NCBI GenBank assembly: GCA_023374045.1 | Contig: CM041783.1 | Span: 124,559,503 to 124,623,502, forward strand | Source: Limonium bicolor | Lineage: Eukaryota > Streptophyta > Magnoliopsida > Caryophyllales > Plumbaginaceae | Direction of reading: 5' to 3' | Length of the DNA stretch: 64,000 bases | Shown here: positions 12,801-25,138 of the stretch, piece after piece | Layout of the letters: each line of letters begins with the position of its first letter | Position numbering within the stretch: position 1 is the first letter of the stretch | The notes under the pieces: model-generated | Told to the model about the DNA's origin: nothing | Seen by the model: the letters and a program-made list of their open reading frames with translations, nothing else | Databases searched by the model: none | Translations under genes and position numbers: made by a program

Positions 12801-12979
12801 GACCTAAAACTTGTAAAAAAAAAACAAACAAAGTGTGGCCTAGGTAGTTAACCCTAGGGGGGTATAATGAAGGTAATCAAGGGTAAGTTTACGCATAAAA
12901 CATGTCATATAATCATGAAAAATGCTTAGTAAACCGGAAGCTAAATAAGGTAATTAACCGACGTTATTAATCATGTTTA

Positions 12980-13066
12980 GGAACTACGTTTGGCGGGACT
13001 CGAACGCAGTAGGGACCAAGGTATGGTTTTCTTGCAACCTGTGTCCTACCGGATTACACCAGCTTG
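12980..13066 (-). repeat. tRNA-like segment within LTR B
   Basis: On the minus strand this stretch reads like a decayed tRNA-related sequence. It has a B-box-like GCGTTCGAGTCCC near its end and an A-box-like TGGTGTAATCCGGTAGG about 50 bases upstream. The 3' LTR carries it too (about 28255-28340). I do not see a proper cloverleaf, so it is probably a captured tRNA or SINE relic, not a tRNA gene. Confidence 0.35.
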
Positions 13067-14451
13067 TATGCCAATGTGTTTTTTTGTATGTTTGCCACGT
13101 TGTAAGATAAAACATGTAATGAGTTTATAGTAATTCATTTATGTGGCGTGTTCAATTCCGATACCGTTTAACCTCGAAAGTGTTATACCTTAGCTAACCA
13201 AATCTAGGATCACATAAGAGAACGGTATCCGGATTTAACGACCCAAACCATGGGAACGTTCTAACCACGGCTATGCGTGAGTTAATTGTGTGATGTTTGT
13301 GTGTGAATGTATGGACCTCCCTTGTGTGTTTAATCCAGTTGTAATATTGTATGGTGTATGGATGTGATAGGTTCCACAGTGGAGCCCTTAACTATGTTTA
13401 TATATATATTATGGGGGGGTGAGGAATCCGGTCGTTCCGGTCGCGCGTTGTTTGGGAGTGGGTATCCTTCTTAGCTTTACCCTCCTCTCTGTTATGGTTG
13501 TTTCCTCCACGGGTTACGATCTCCCATTAGCTTACTCTAAAGCTTAGCTATTCTGACTTATGATTGGTTTAGGGGGAACATGTGTTTGTGTGGTGTGTTC
13601 GGGGCACTATATCCGAACCATCTTAACTTAAGTTACTCGTCCGACTATTAGGACGGTAATGAGTGTTGTATAACGAGTTTATCATGAGGGTGACATCATT
13701 CTCTAGGCTCACAAGTGAATTAACTATGTTTGGGTCGATTCCTAAGAGAACTGTTCCCGTTATGTTATGTGTTATTGTTGTACTGCAATTCCCATTGTGA
13801 TGTTATGTTATGTGCACGTTGAAACGTGAAAAGTGTTGTTATGTGGTGTATGTGGATCATGGATATGAATCCCAGTTTATAAAAGAGACGTTTATGGATA
13901 ACCCGATTATTGGGTAAGTGTCGTCTATTAAGGAAGTAGCTCCACTAGAGGAGAACCCTCTAGGGTTAATGAACATAATGAGTGACTTATCAAGTAAGGA
14001 TGTGTTATCTGTTTGTTGAGCCCGTTGTGGTGGAATGTTATGTGTTGTGTGTTTATAGTTTACATGCATGATTCAAATATAATCAACTGCATGCTAAGAC
14101 GACAATTAGTTGTGCGTGGCCCGGTAGCATGCGGGCTGCGGGATTACCATACCAACAAAGGTGCTGAGCCCCTGGGGGGCCACCCTTTCTTCTTTTCCTA
14201 TTTCAGGTACAAGGAGCTGGAAGCCGTTCGAGAGTAGGACGGGGTAGTCATTTGTACATGGGTAGTCATTTAAGTTGTGTATGTACAGTAGGTGTAGTAA
14301 GACCGAAACTGTTATCGGCATTAGTTGGTAAAAACTCGGTACAGTTGGAATGTATATGTATAATGGTTGTTGTTAATGGAAAGGGATAGTCGCGTGTAGC
14401 TGCTCAGGAATCTAGTCCATCAGACCGATACAATGTATATGTATTAGCCAT

Positions 14452-14473
14452 GTTAGCCACGTGGGTGGCTAAC
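14452..14473 (+). repeat. Conserved stem-loop near the LTR 3' end (element B)
   Basis: GTTAGCCAC and GTGGCTAAC form a perfect 9-bp stem around GTGG. GGCGTGTAACACC follows at once. The 3' LTR has the same structure at 29697-29718. Confidence 0.75.
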
Positions 14474-14570
14474 GGCGTGTAACACCATTGAATTAAGTAA
14501 TGTGTTGAGTTAAGTTTTCCGCTGCAGTTTGATGTTAAGTGTACGGTTATAGTTAGGGTGTTACAAAAAG

Positions 14571-14582
14571 TGGTATCAGAAT
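14571..14582 (+). other. Primer-binding site of element B (tRNA-Met type)
   Basis: TGGTATCAGA begins five bases after the LTR end. It matches the first ten bases of the initiator tRNA-Met primer site, after which the match decays. Confidence 0.75.
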
Positions 14583-17500
14583 GAAGTATCGCTCTGATGA
14601 CTGAATTACCGAGCTTAGGAAGTACCGAGTTAGGATTTTAGTACTTTGGGTTAAGGGTTGAGTGATAGCGTGAGAGATACGCTAGTTAGGAATTACCAGT
14701 GAATACTGAAAACCTACTATATCCTTCCCGCCCTCGACAATCCCTGTTTTATAACTTGGGAAACAACGCCAGAGAGATGGAAGTCCTCTCATACTCGGGG
14801 TACCCGATCTGGCTGTTATTAAATACCTCTAAAGGTACGGAGAACCTGTCATACGGTAGATCCCGAAAACTGGGAATCCCGGAGACGGTTTCCATCTGAA
14901 CAATGTTAACCGCATTTAATAGCGAAGAATGAAGAATCTTGTGTATAGAAGAATAGAATTTCCGGCAACCTGGTCGACATGCCGAGCAGTCAAGAATAAC
15001 CAGCTTGCAACGCCCAACTATGCAACAGGCAAGAAGTAAAGTAGCGGAACCCGAGACACATGTCTACGGGAAAATAATACACCAATGGTATACCAACCGA
15101 CGAAGGAACTACAACATAGTACCCAAACAAGAGACAAGTCTCAGTAACCACGACAAATGCGTGGAACGGGCTACGAGAGGATACAGTACTAAGTAAAAAG
15201 GGGTCTTCCAGAATGGGAAACACCCTAGTTAGTGATTATCATGTGAAGACAGTGGGAAGTCACCCAGAGGATTTATTGTCAGGACTGTAAGGTCAAGTAA
15301 GGGCCAACAGGGCCACTGATAACAGTGCGGGTGAGAACAATACCACAACCGGTGTGTTTTTAACCGAGAGCCAGTTAGCATGGCGCACTTGCCATAGCAA
15401 GTGCTGCTATAACAGGGCTGTTCAGGAAATTTTTTAACAAATACAAAGTACTTAGTAAAGTACCATGAAGTTAAGTGAGATCATCATGACCATGGAAGCG
15501 CTTGATAGCCTAACCTCTGTAATTGGAAATACACCAGTCAGCAGGAAGCTAGACTTGGTTAAGGCAAGAAGACGTTGTGAAACCATGAAATTTTTTCTTT
15601 CAAACTCAGATTATTTCAAACTCTTTTCTTTCAAACCAGATTTTCTTTCAAACCTATACTCATTTTTAACCTTCCTTTAAAACCAAACCAGTAAACTAAA
15701 GGGTAGTTGACAAGGATACAACAGGGGATAAACTTTCCCTCGATTAAGTTCGGGAAGCACGGAATGCATGTTGTCATAGGACAATATAAGGGAGTTGACA
15801 ACAGAATACTTCACCTAGGCGTGTGACGGACACTACGAGTGTACCAACTGTAATGTGGGACGACCGCACTCCGATAGGAGCTTGAGGGCCTGACAGACCT
15901 ACTTATGGGTTAGTTGGGTAAGTAGCAATGTATCAGCATGGTACCCACATATGTATACGAGTAGAGTCTGAACACGGGAGGTAGTCGACTCCGTACTACG
16001 GTCAGCAGTGTAAGTCAATCAAGAGCAAAGGATTACCGAGAATGGTTGAAGTAAAGGAACTCAGTTAATTTAACGAGACTAAAGGAGTTAGTGAATTTGT
16101 TTCAAGGAAATGTTTAAGAGTCAGGGAATACGAAGTGCACTAACTGTTATGTAAAGACATAGCATATGTCTTAAGGATCCCAGGGATAAACATGATAGCT
16201 GGAATGGTGACCCAGCCTGTGCATGGCAAGCAGATGCCTAATGTGGACACATTAATGTGCAATGAACGGGATGAAACTCCCAGAATGAGTACCTACACTA
16301 CCAGGAAATGTTGATCTTCACAGAAGAGGATAATAAGCCAGTTAAGAACGCAAATGGCGTGGCTAACTGAATATACCAATAAGTACGAACCAGATGTAAT
16401 GGCATAACTTAGCAACACCCAAGAGCAATCCTTGAAGGGTGTTCACATCAACGATAGTTGAACGAAATAACGTGACAGAAACACAAGGGTTGAAACTAAC
16501 ACCAAGTCTAGACATAAGTTGTCAGGAGACGGACTGACAATCCTAAGGGGCATCCCATGAAAGGAAACGGAATGCAACGACCTTGTCATGGAGCTCAATA
16601 TGATATCCAAACCATGTAATGTTGTACAGAGAAGTAAATGTGTATGAACAGCCTACAATGAGCAGAGCTCGAGGCAGTACGGCTACTAAGCCACAAGCAA
16701 ATGTGTTAGGTAAATTTGAATCAATTGTAGAAGTCTATGTTATATAAGTAAGTAAAGCGGATAACGAACCACTGCTAAGAGAGTGGGGATACCTCTTAAC
16801 ATTGCGAGACCGCAACGGCGGTAGTTATGTGAACCAAGTTCAAGAAACAAGTTAAGGATTGACCATGTTGTCGTTGCGAGAGAACAGATAGTTTGGTAGC
16901 ATGTGAGTATAAGTAAAGCACCGAGCTGAATAACGCCGGTTTGTAACTCGAGTGATCAACGCTCAAGGAGCATTCAGTAGTCATCCAAATGAATGACGAA
17001 CCATAATACGAATGATGTAAGTATATGTGTGGAAGCTAATATGACTGTGAATACCATATAAGTTGATGTTATACAATGAGAAAGATCAGTTATGAGTTAA
17101 ACTCAGTGGAGATGCAAGGTCGTACCAATGAAAGAGTACTAGTACAGAACCAAATGTGGAGGCATGGCTAGCATTAAGTGACTGCAGTAACACAGAATAC
17201 CAAATATCGGTATGGAATATACCTCAAGTGTGGGAAATAGTCGAGAGAGCACTACACACTAGGTAGTTGCTCAACCTCAACCGACAGTAAGTCGGAAGGA
17301 ATCGAGTCAGTCATCGTGAAATATATAGCAGTTTACGCAGTAAGTTATTGGAGAAGGGGATGGAAAGTTTTGAAACTCACCGAATTCGCTCACGGTCAGA
17401 AATACCACGCATCGGTTGAGAAACCGTTGTTACCAAGATAAAGGTGATAATTGGGGATGTACAATACAGTAAGAATAACGAATGGGGCAAACTAAGCCCT

Positions 17501-18061
17501 ACAGTTATTAGAGTTTCGCAGCAGAAACTAGTGAGCCAGTGATTCAAGTGTAGAATGTGCATGGTGAACATGAGTGAACGGCTAATTATTAATGCCTAGA
17601 AGCCTCACAGGCCAGAACCGAAACCAGTTAAGAGTTAAAGCAAACTCCAATGAGAATTCTTGGTTTAGGGACTAAACCGCCAATATGGTCAAGATCCTCT
17701 AACCAGAACATATTGTATAACAGACCGCGTGGAAGTTAAAGTACTTCACGACGGCAGAACTTTGTAAACCAATGATTAAGTGATTGATTACGTGGGCGTA
17801 ATCCCTTTTAAGGGGGGTAGAGCGTAAAACCGCTTAGTGTTTTGTACCGTACAAGTGTACGTGAACTATGTTGTGCATAGCACAAAATAATTTGTTTGGA
17901 TGATGGTGTGTGTGTTATATAAACATACGCATTCATTCATGGTTTAATTGTGGTAATTGCGCACAGGAGATGCGAATACCATTGTGATAAGTGTGTTTAT
18001 TTTGTTAACAGTTGTGTGTGAGAGTACAAGTGTAAGGGAGTAAAGAAACTCCCGGGAACTA
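14583..18061 (+). pseudogene. Decayed interior of element B, first part
   Basis: No ORF longer than about 75 codons is present. A short peptide at about 17375-17425, EFAHGQKYHASVEKP, resembles the Ty3/gypsy integrase segment usually written EFAYNxSYHxSxGxxPFE. A cysteine-rich word near 15821-15900 (CTNC followed by GRPHSDRS) may be a ruined gag zinc knuckle. The distance from primer site to the integrase trace is under 3 kb, too short for a full gag-protease-RT-RNaseH order, so large deletions are likely. Element C interrupts the interior at 18062. Confidence 0.5.
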
Positions 18062-19868
18062 TGTTGGAGAAATATGTGACTACTTCTTCAACCTAGGCAG
18101 TGTACCTATCGTTTTGCGGAATAGTGGATATGTGGGTTGTCGTACTCTTGGGGACCTCGCTATGGATAACTGATAGTATATTAAATTGACTGAGAATTCT
18201 ATAAACAGATTTTATCTTTTTTAGGGAGTGAGATTAACAGTTAAATCATAAGACAATAATAAAAACAATTAATTAAAACAGAAAAGAAATAGAAATTGTA
18301 AATCTTTTTGGTTTTAAAGAAGCATCCCGGGTTGTTCTGCTCACCTATTATATTTAATCATATCAATATAACTTTCCCACTTTAGCAATAAACTCAAGGA
18401 TCTTAATTAGTTTATTGACCGTTCCCTGTCTAATAAACCCTGATTAATTTAAACAACAAGCGCAATTCCTTGTTCAAGTTATTAATAAATTAATCGCATT
18501 ATTAATAATCCCTATTGGAGATAAATTAACCTATACGGCAAGGAATATCGCTTCTAGTCGTTAACCCATTTGACTTCCTGTGTCTAGAACCTTGTCTCAG
18601 CACTGCATGTTAACAAAGAACTACAAATACCACTTTAATAATTGTACAAGAGAATTAAAGCGCATTAAGGACAAGAATCAAAATACTGCTTGGATAAATT
18701 ATACTGGAAAGCTTATATAACATAATTATATAAAATAGGTTTGCTTCTAACCCGGGAAGCTGGGTTTATTAATCACACATAATTATACAGTAAAACATAA
18801 GAAATAAAATATTTGGAACCAACAAAGAAGAACGAACAGACAATCGATTCCTTCGTTGGTTCTCTGGAAACTAACAGCATAAGGCTGATGAAGAAAGAAA
18901 ATAAAATGGAGAAGTGGGGGATAAGAAGATAGAATGGATCGTATGTGTGAGCGATGGATTGTGGAAGAGATTGAATGATTATTTGAGCAGAAGGCTCGTG
19001 GGTTTTTATAGGAGAAGGAGAAGAAGGGGAAGGAAGGAGAAGGAAGAGACAGGCTGGATCACGCGTGCTAGTGGGTGAACATGATAAGGGAGGTGCCAGT
19101 TGACGGAGTAGATGGATAAGTTGCAGAACGCGTGAGGATTTTCAGGACTGTCGGCCGCGACTGATATTGCTATCTGTAGGCGCCGAAGGAAGAAGATAAA
19201 CTGTCGCGTCTAGATCTGGGAATTTACATGCGTCCGCCTGTGTGTCCGCCTGTTATTATGCGGACATTCTCCATGTCCTCGTTGGCGTCCGCGTAGAATG
19301 GGGCGGACAAGGGCTTGTCCTCGTTGGCATCCGCGTAGAATGGGGCGGACAAGGGCTTGTCCTCGTTGGCGTCCGCGTAGAATGGGGCGAACAAGGCTTG
19401 TCCTCGCTTGTGTCCGCGTAGAATGGGGCGGACGTCTCACAAAATTTCCGCGTACAGCATTTCTGTCCACGTTTGTGTCCTCGCTTGTGTCCGCGTTGTT
19501 TTATGCGGACACTCATGCGGACACAAATAGCCTTCCGCGATCTCACACCTGTCCTCGCTTGTGTCCGCGTTGTTCTATGCGGACACTCATGCGGACACCA
19601 TGCGGACACCATGCGGACACAAACTTTGACCAGCTCTAGATTCTTCGTTTGGACTCCGTTTTACTCGCCGTTTGTTGCGTTGGAAAGCTTGTGAAATGAA
19701 CTATTTGATTCCAACACTTTTTCCTGTATTTGATACATAAAATCTATCAGTCCATATCAAGACATAAATCTTAGGAAAAACATACGATAAGTGAGAAATA
19801 TTATCCTGAAAGTGAGCAAGTATAAGGTAAATTAAACCCTTAAATGTCTATGTATTTCTCACTTATCA
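18062..19868 (-). repeat. 3' LTR of element C (1807 bp)
   Basis: It is the left copy. It matches 22246-24024 closely but carries a duplicated stretch around 19470-19500 and an extra ATGCGGACACC unit near 19600. The GC-rich repeat block is at 19220-19620. Confidence 0.9.
19225..19620. repeat. 42-bp minisatellite and GTGTCCGC/GCGGACAC palindromes in LTR C
   Basis: A unit of about 42 bp (TCCTCGTTGGCGTCCGCG, then TAGAATGGGGCGGACAAGGG) is repeated nearly four times from about 19276. A second block has short GTGTCCGCG and ATGCGGACAC words facing each other. The equivalent block in the other LTR is 23412-23777, with fewer copies. Arginine- and cysteine-rich ORFs across it on both strands are by-products of the repeat. 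Confidence 0.85.
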
Positions 19869-19890
19869 AACTCCCCCACACTTATCTTTT
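19869..19890 (-). other. Polypurine tract of element C
   Basis: On the minus strand the bases just before the left LTR read GATAAGTGTGGGGGAGTT, a purine-rich tract ending at the TG of the LTR. Confidence 0.75.
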
Positions 19891-21193
19891 GCTTGTCCTC
19901 AAGCAAATCTTTCTGACATAATGTTTAAACAAGTTAAACAGACAATAAACAAGTAAGGAGAGCATAGAAAAGGTAATTGCCAATCTTTTCAGATTTTAAA
20001 AGGGTACTAATAACATTAATTTTATTAGATATATTTCTCTATTTCTGAGAATAACTCTGAAATCCTACAAAAGAAAGAGGAGCAGTACCATGAGAATTCT
20101 GCTTTTAACCCTGAGCCAATCCACCATTTTCTTTCACATTTCCTTGAACGACAAGGGGCATGAAGTAAAATCTTATTCCATTATACCTTTCAATGCCACA
20201 TACTCATGATCCATAATGACAATTTTTTTTCATTTTAGTACCAAATGCACAGATACTTCAATTTTGAAGTTCATTTTTCTTTCACCTCAGACTTTTCTCT
20301 CCACCCTTGTAGTGGTTTTGGGTCTACTATCCCAGATACCGAGTACCTTAGGTAGCCGGGTGATGAAGCACCCCTAAGAACTTAATAACCGAGTGGACGA
20401 GGCCTGTTTAGGATCAGAATATGCCTGTTTGGATCAGAGGAGTACCTTGCCTTGTTCTTTTTCCACCATTTCATTCCAATTCAAATCCAGGCTCAAAATC
20501 AAAACAAAATTCAAATGATAATTTCCTCAGAATTTTTTTTGAGTAAGGAGCAGAGTGTTTTTTTTTTGTGTGTACCCTTTAAACCTGTTAATACCAGCAT
20601 TACTCCCTCTGTGTCCTTCTTTGATTATTAATCACTTACAAATTTAAACACAGTGCCGAAAAGAAAACTTAAGAGCAAGCTTTTGATTACTATCTCTCCC
20701 CCACACTTGAACCAAAGCAATGCCCTCATTGCATAGAAAGAATTAAAATAACAGGCATGCAAACTACCTGGTAATGATCAAAAAGCATGGTAATAGAGAT
20801 ATTTAAATTTAAAGAGCAAGGTATGGATAGTGTACTCCCTAGAGTTTGGCAGAGTATGTAGTGTACTCCCCCATACTTGAGTTCAGCTGTCGGAATGTGT
20901 AAGATGTTCCTGTAATAATTATTCTAAACAGCCAAAAACTCAAGTTAATTCTCCTTTCTCTCTCTCTCTCTTTTTTTATTTATAAAAACATATATAGGAA
21001 TAATAAGAAAGACAAACATAAAACAAAAAATAGTAGGGAAATAATATTTAACCACTGGGTTGCCTCCCAGTAAGCTGCCCGTATTTATAGTCTTTGGCTA
21101 GACTCCCGCTTCGTTATCCTGGATCAAAAATAAAAGTAGACATAGCTTCGCCAGGAAAACGAAGTTAGCAGTATTAAGAGCAAACCACCTGGA
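19891..21193 (-). other. Non-coding 3' region of element C
   Basis: There is no meaningful ORF. It includes CTGGGTTGCCTCCCAG at about 21056-21071, a perfect-ended inverted repeat, and a CT-rich microsatellite at 20961-20976. The pol genes expected here in a complete element are missing. Confidence 0.6.
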
Positions 21194-21954
21194 TCAAAAC
21201 AACGTTAACTCGGCAAATAAAATAAGAAAATGTATACTCCACAAAACCTGGTGTTTGAGGAGGTACTGCCGGTAATGTAGTTCTAACAGGAGACCAGGTG
21301 GTGATGACTTTTCTTCCTCAAATTGGAGGATGTAAACATCCTCCTCTTGTTGGTGAGGCTTATGGAGGCAAGGTGAGAGTTTATGAGAGACTGGTGGTAG
21401 CGCTTTCTCCTCAGATTCGAGAATATAAATATCCTCTTCTGGTTGTTGAGGCTCAATAGGATAATCCTCTTTGCGGACTGGCTCACACAAAATACCTTCA
21501 GCTTTTAATTGCTCCTCTTGTGCTGGGGATGGAGATGGAGGAGAATTGTAACTCTCAGACATTTGCTCCAACTCGGCATCGGAGAAAAATGTCCTGATAA
21601 GTTTCTTTATCTCCTCATCAGAACTTGTAGCTTCATGAATATCTGGCTTGAATCGATCTTCACTCCTTGGAGTCACCACAGGAATCTCCTCTAGCGGTTT
21701 GATTTGACTCGGAGAAATTCGTCTAGCCCTTGTGTAGATTGCTGTTCATTCTGATTGAAGTAGTCATATCCCAACTGAGCTTCTTTGTACTGTGTATTAG
21801 CCTGGTCGACTTCCCACCAATACGGCTCTCGATTTGATTGTTGAGGTGGTTGATAATCCTTGACCAACCTTTGATATGAGGATAACTCCTCTTGCATGTG
21901 AGTCCATTCCAAATTAATCAACAATCTCTTCACCTCATTGTCGCCGCTCTCCAT
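21194..21954 (-). pseudogene. gag-like ORF remnant of element C, frameshifted
   Basis: The frame opens with ATG at 21954 (MESGDNEVKRLLINLEW), rich in Gln, Glu and Tyr, and stops at 21691. A second frame, from about 21700 to 21194, continues it after a one-base shift near 21690-21700. It is acidic, with two similar segments containing EEDIYILESEE and EEDVYILQFEE. The position, directly after the leader of a tRNA-Asp-primed element, suggests an Athila/Tat gag N-terminus. I do not see a zinc knuckle. The product is hypothetical. Confidence 0.55.
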
Positions 21955-22219
21955 AATTAGTAACTATCCTACAAAAACAAAAATAAAAATACCAAGTAGA
22001 ATAGAACTAAAAATAGAAAATAAACACAAAAACGGAAATTAACTAAATAGAGAAAACAAATAGGAAACAAAACAGAGATAAAATAAAATTGCTAAAATAA
22101 AAAGTAAGTAAAATGAAATAAAATTAGATAAAGCGAAAACAAAATAAAATAAAACAGATATAAACAAAATTAAACAAAAATCTCAATAAAATTAATAACC
22201 ATCAATTAACCGTGCCGGA
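21955..22219 (-). other. A-rich leader of element C
   Basis: On the plus strand this is a run of AAATAAAA-like words with almost no G or C. Element D has a similar leader (31325-31760), which supports a family relationship. Confidence 0.6.
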
Positions 22220-22221
22220 GG

Positions 22222-22239
22222 TCCCCGGCAACGGCGCCA
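22222..22239 (-). other. Primer-binding site of element C (tRNA-Asp)
   Basis: On the minus strand it reads TGGCGCCGTTGCCGGGGA, complementary to the 3' end of plant tRNA-Asp(GUC). This primer is typical of Athila and Tat lineages. A short spacer separates it from the LTR at 22246. Confidence 0.85.
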
Positions 22240-22245
22240 AAAACT

Positions 22246-24024
22246 TGTTGGAGAAATATGTGACTACTTCTTCAACCTAGGCAGTGTACCTATCGTTTTG
22301 CGGAATAGTGGATATGTGGGTTGTCGTACTCTTGGGGACCTCACTGTGGATAACTGATAGTATATTAAATTGACTGAGAATTCTATAAACAGATTTTATC
22401 TTTTTTACGGAGTGAGATTAACAGTTAAATCATAAGACAATAATAAAAACAATTAATTAAAACAGAAAAGAAATAGAAATTGTAAATCTTTTTGGTTTTA
22501 AAGAAGCATCCCGGGTTGTTCTGCTCACCTATTATATTTAATCATATCAATATAACTTTCCCACTTTAGCAATAAACTCAAGGATCTTAATTAGTTTATG
22601 GATTGTTCCTTGTCTAATAAACCCTGATTAATTTAAACAACAAGCGCAATTCCTTGTTCAAGTTATTAATAAATTAATCGCATTATTAATAATCCTTATT
22701 GGAGATAAATTAACCTATACGGCAAGGAATATCGCTTCTAGTCGTTAACCCATTTGACTTCCTGTGTCTAGAACCTTGTCTCAGCACTGCATGTTAACAA
22801 AGAACTACAAATATCACTTTAATAATTGTACAAGAGAATTAAAGCGCATTAAGGACAAGAATCAAAATACTGCTTAGATAAATTATACTGGAAAGCTTAT
22901 ATAACACAATTATATAAAATAGTCTTGCTTCTAACCCGGGAAGCTGGGTTTATTAATCACACATAATTATACAGTAAAACATAAGAAATAAAATAGTTGG
23001 AACCAACGAAGAAGAACAAACAATCGATTCCTTCGTTGGTTCTCTGGAAACTAACAGCATAAGGCTGATGAAGAAAGAAAATAAAATGGAGAAGTGGGGG
23101 ATAAGAAGATGGAATGGATCGTAGATGTGAGCGATGGATTGTGGAAGAGATTGAATGATTATTTGAGCAGAAGGCTCGTGGGTTTTTATAGGAGAAGGAG
23201 AAGAAGAGGAAGGAAGGAGAAGGAAGAGACAGGCTGGATCACGCGTGCTAGTGGGTGAACATGATAAGGGAGGTGCCAGTTGATGGAGTAGATGGATAAG
23301 TTGCAGAACACGTGAGGATTTTCAGGACTGTCGGCCGCGACTGATATTGCTGTCTGTAGCCGCCGAAGGAAGAAGATAAACTGTCGCGTCTGGATCTGGG
23401 AATTTACATGCGTCCGCCTGTGTGTCCGCTTGTTATTATGTGGACATTCTCCATGTCCTCGTTGGCGTCCGCGTAGAATGGGGCGGACAAGGGCTTGTCC
23501 TCGTTGGCATCCGCGTAGAATGGGGCGGACAAGGGCTTGTCCTCGTTGGCGTCCGCGTAGAATGGGGCGGACAAGGCTTGTCCTCGCTTGTGTCCGCGTA
23601 GAATGGGGCGGACGTCTCACAAAATTTCCGCGTACAGCATTTCTGTCCACGTTTGTGTCCGCGTTGTTTTATGCCGACACTCATGCGGACACAAATAGCC
23701 TTCCGCGATCTCACACCTGTCCTCGCTTGTGTCCGCGTTGTTCTATGCGGACACTCATGCGGACACCATGCGGACACAAACTTTGACCAGCTCTAGATTC
23801 TTCGTTTGGACTCCGTTTTACTCGCCGTTTGTTGCGTTGGAAAGCTTGTGAAATAAACTATTTGATTCCAACACTTTTTCCTGTATTTGATACTAAAATT
23901 ATCAGTCCATATCAAGACATAAATCTTAGGAAAAACATAGATAAGTGAGAAATATTATCCTGAACAGGGAGAGCAAGTATAAGGTAAATTAAACCCTAAA
24001 TGTCTATGTATTTCTCACTTATCA
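22246..24024 (-). repeat. 5' LTR of element C (1779 bp)
   Basis: It matches 18062-19868. Substitutions are few over most of its length, but the last 150 bases or so contain several one- to three-base indels relative to the other copy (for example ATACGATAAG versus ATAGATAAG). Confidence 0.9.
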
Positions 24025-25138
24025 ACTAAAACCCTACAGTATATAAAGGTAAAACTGTGTGTTGTATTTTGATAAAATATATGTATATAGTAATATAGTG
24101 ATTCATGAAGGGTATGAAACCGACATAGAACCTAGAGAGAATTAGATCCCTGGTAACTTGATTAAAAGTGCATGGAAATAACTGATAGGACGAAGTTCTA
24201 TCCTTGGAGATGTTTGATCATGATTAGAATGATTAAAAAGATAGAAATTGGAAATGAGTGATTTACTTGATGCTTGACATTGAAGTGGGAGGTGAAATTG
24301 ATTATCATGAGATCAAGGGAAGCTGAACACAAATTGGGGTGGAGGAAGGATAGTCAACACTGGTGCTGATCACATCAGGGTTGGATGATTCTTGAAGCTC
24401 CCTGTAAGTGGTCACAACAAAACACTCTAAGAACAAGATGCAAAGAGATAAATTGGACTTGGAGTTGTGTTGCATTTTCAAAAGGATTTTCAATTGGTAT
24501 TTCCAAAACAGTCGATTAATTTTGACTAAAGGATCTCTACTTATAACTTAACCTAGTAAAGAATATTTTGTAGTACTTGCGCACGAGCCGAGGACGTATG
24601 AGGCCTTTGTCTTCGGACCGGTGACTGAGAAAGTATATGTTAAAAATTAAGTGATTGTTTTGATCTCCCAAGGAACCGGGGACCAGAGGTGGTCCATCGG
24701 CGACCGGGTTCTGCGGGATCACAGTGTATATAAACAGGTATTCTGTGTGATATACCTGCTAAGACATGTTGACTTGGATGTGTAATCAAATTTTATTCTG
24801 ACCTTGAGTCCAATGTGGTTGAGTTACGAAAATTGTTATGTTACCTAGACCTATGAGTCTAAAATGTTGTTTGTTACACAGACCTAAGATCTGAGGGTCG
24901 TTATGTAAGTTGTAATGTTGTTAAGATACCCGGACCGTTGGTCCGAGGTTATCATGTTAAGTATGTTATGTTATGTTATGTATGGATGTGGATATGTGCC
25001 CGGACCGTTAAGTCCGAGTTGTGTGATGTATAAGTATGTTAGTTATGGAAGTTTTATTTGCAAGTAATTCCCGTATTCTAGTCAATGATGCATGGGAAAT
25101 GTGAACTTTGAGACGAAGTTCTTTTAAGGGGGCTAGAT
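24025..25138 (+). other. Decayed interior of element B, second part, with polypurine tract
   Basis: There is no supported coding sequence. Repeated words GACCTA, GGTCCGAG and CCCGGACCG occur around 24850-25020. A tract CTTTTAAGGGGGCTAGAT (25121-25138) ends at the TG of the 3' LTR and acts as the purine tract. Confidence 0.55.

Larger units (their letters stand above)
9844..14565 (+). repeat. 5' LTR of element B (4722 bp)
   Basis: Bounded by TGAAATACCCC and GGTGTTACA. It holds a cluster of GGACC/GGTCC hairpin repeats (12140-12800), a tRNA-like segment (about 12980-13065) and a stem-loop at 14452-14473. The short ORFs within are not supported by any family resemblance. Confidence 0.9.
18062..24024 (-). 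mobile_element. Element C: minus-strand Athila/Tat-like element without pol
   Basis: LTRs at 18062-19868 and 22246-24024 start TGTTGGAG and end CTTATCA on the plus strand. The gag-like ORFs, primer site and purine tract are all arranged for the minus strand. The interior is 2.4 kb, with gag remnants only. The left flank is AACTA and the right flank ACTAAA; this is a 5-bp duplication AACTA if one A was lost, or a 4-bp ACTA. It is the youngest member of the nest by position, being inside B. Confidence 0.88.

Noticed and set aside
19210..19694. Arg/Cys/Pro-rich ORFs of 73-118 residues on both strands in LTR C, and the 113-154-residue ones at 23186-23786
   Set aside because: They exist because a 42-bp repeat happens to lack stops in several frames. 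The two LTR copies differ in length and frame and no family resemblance exists.
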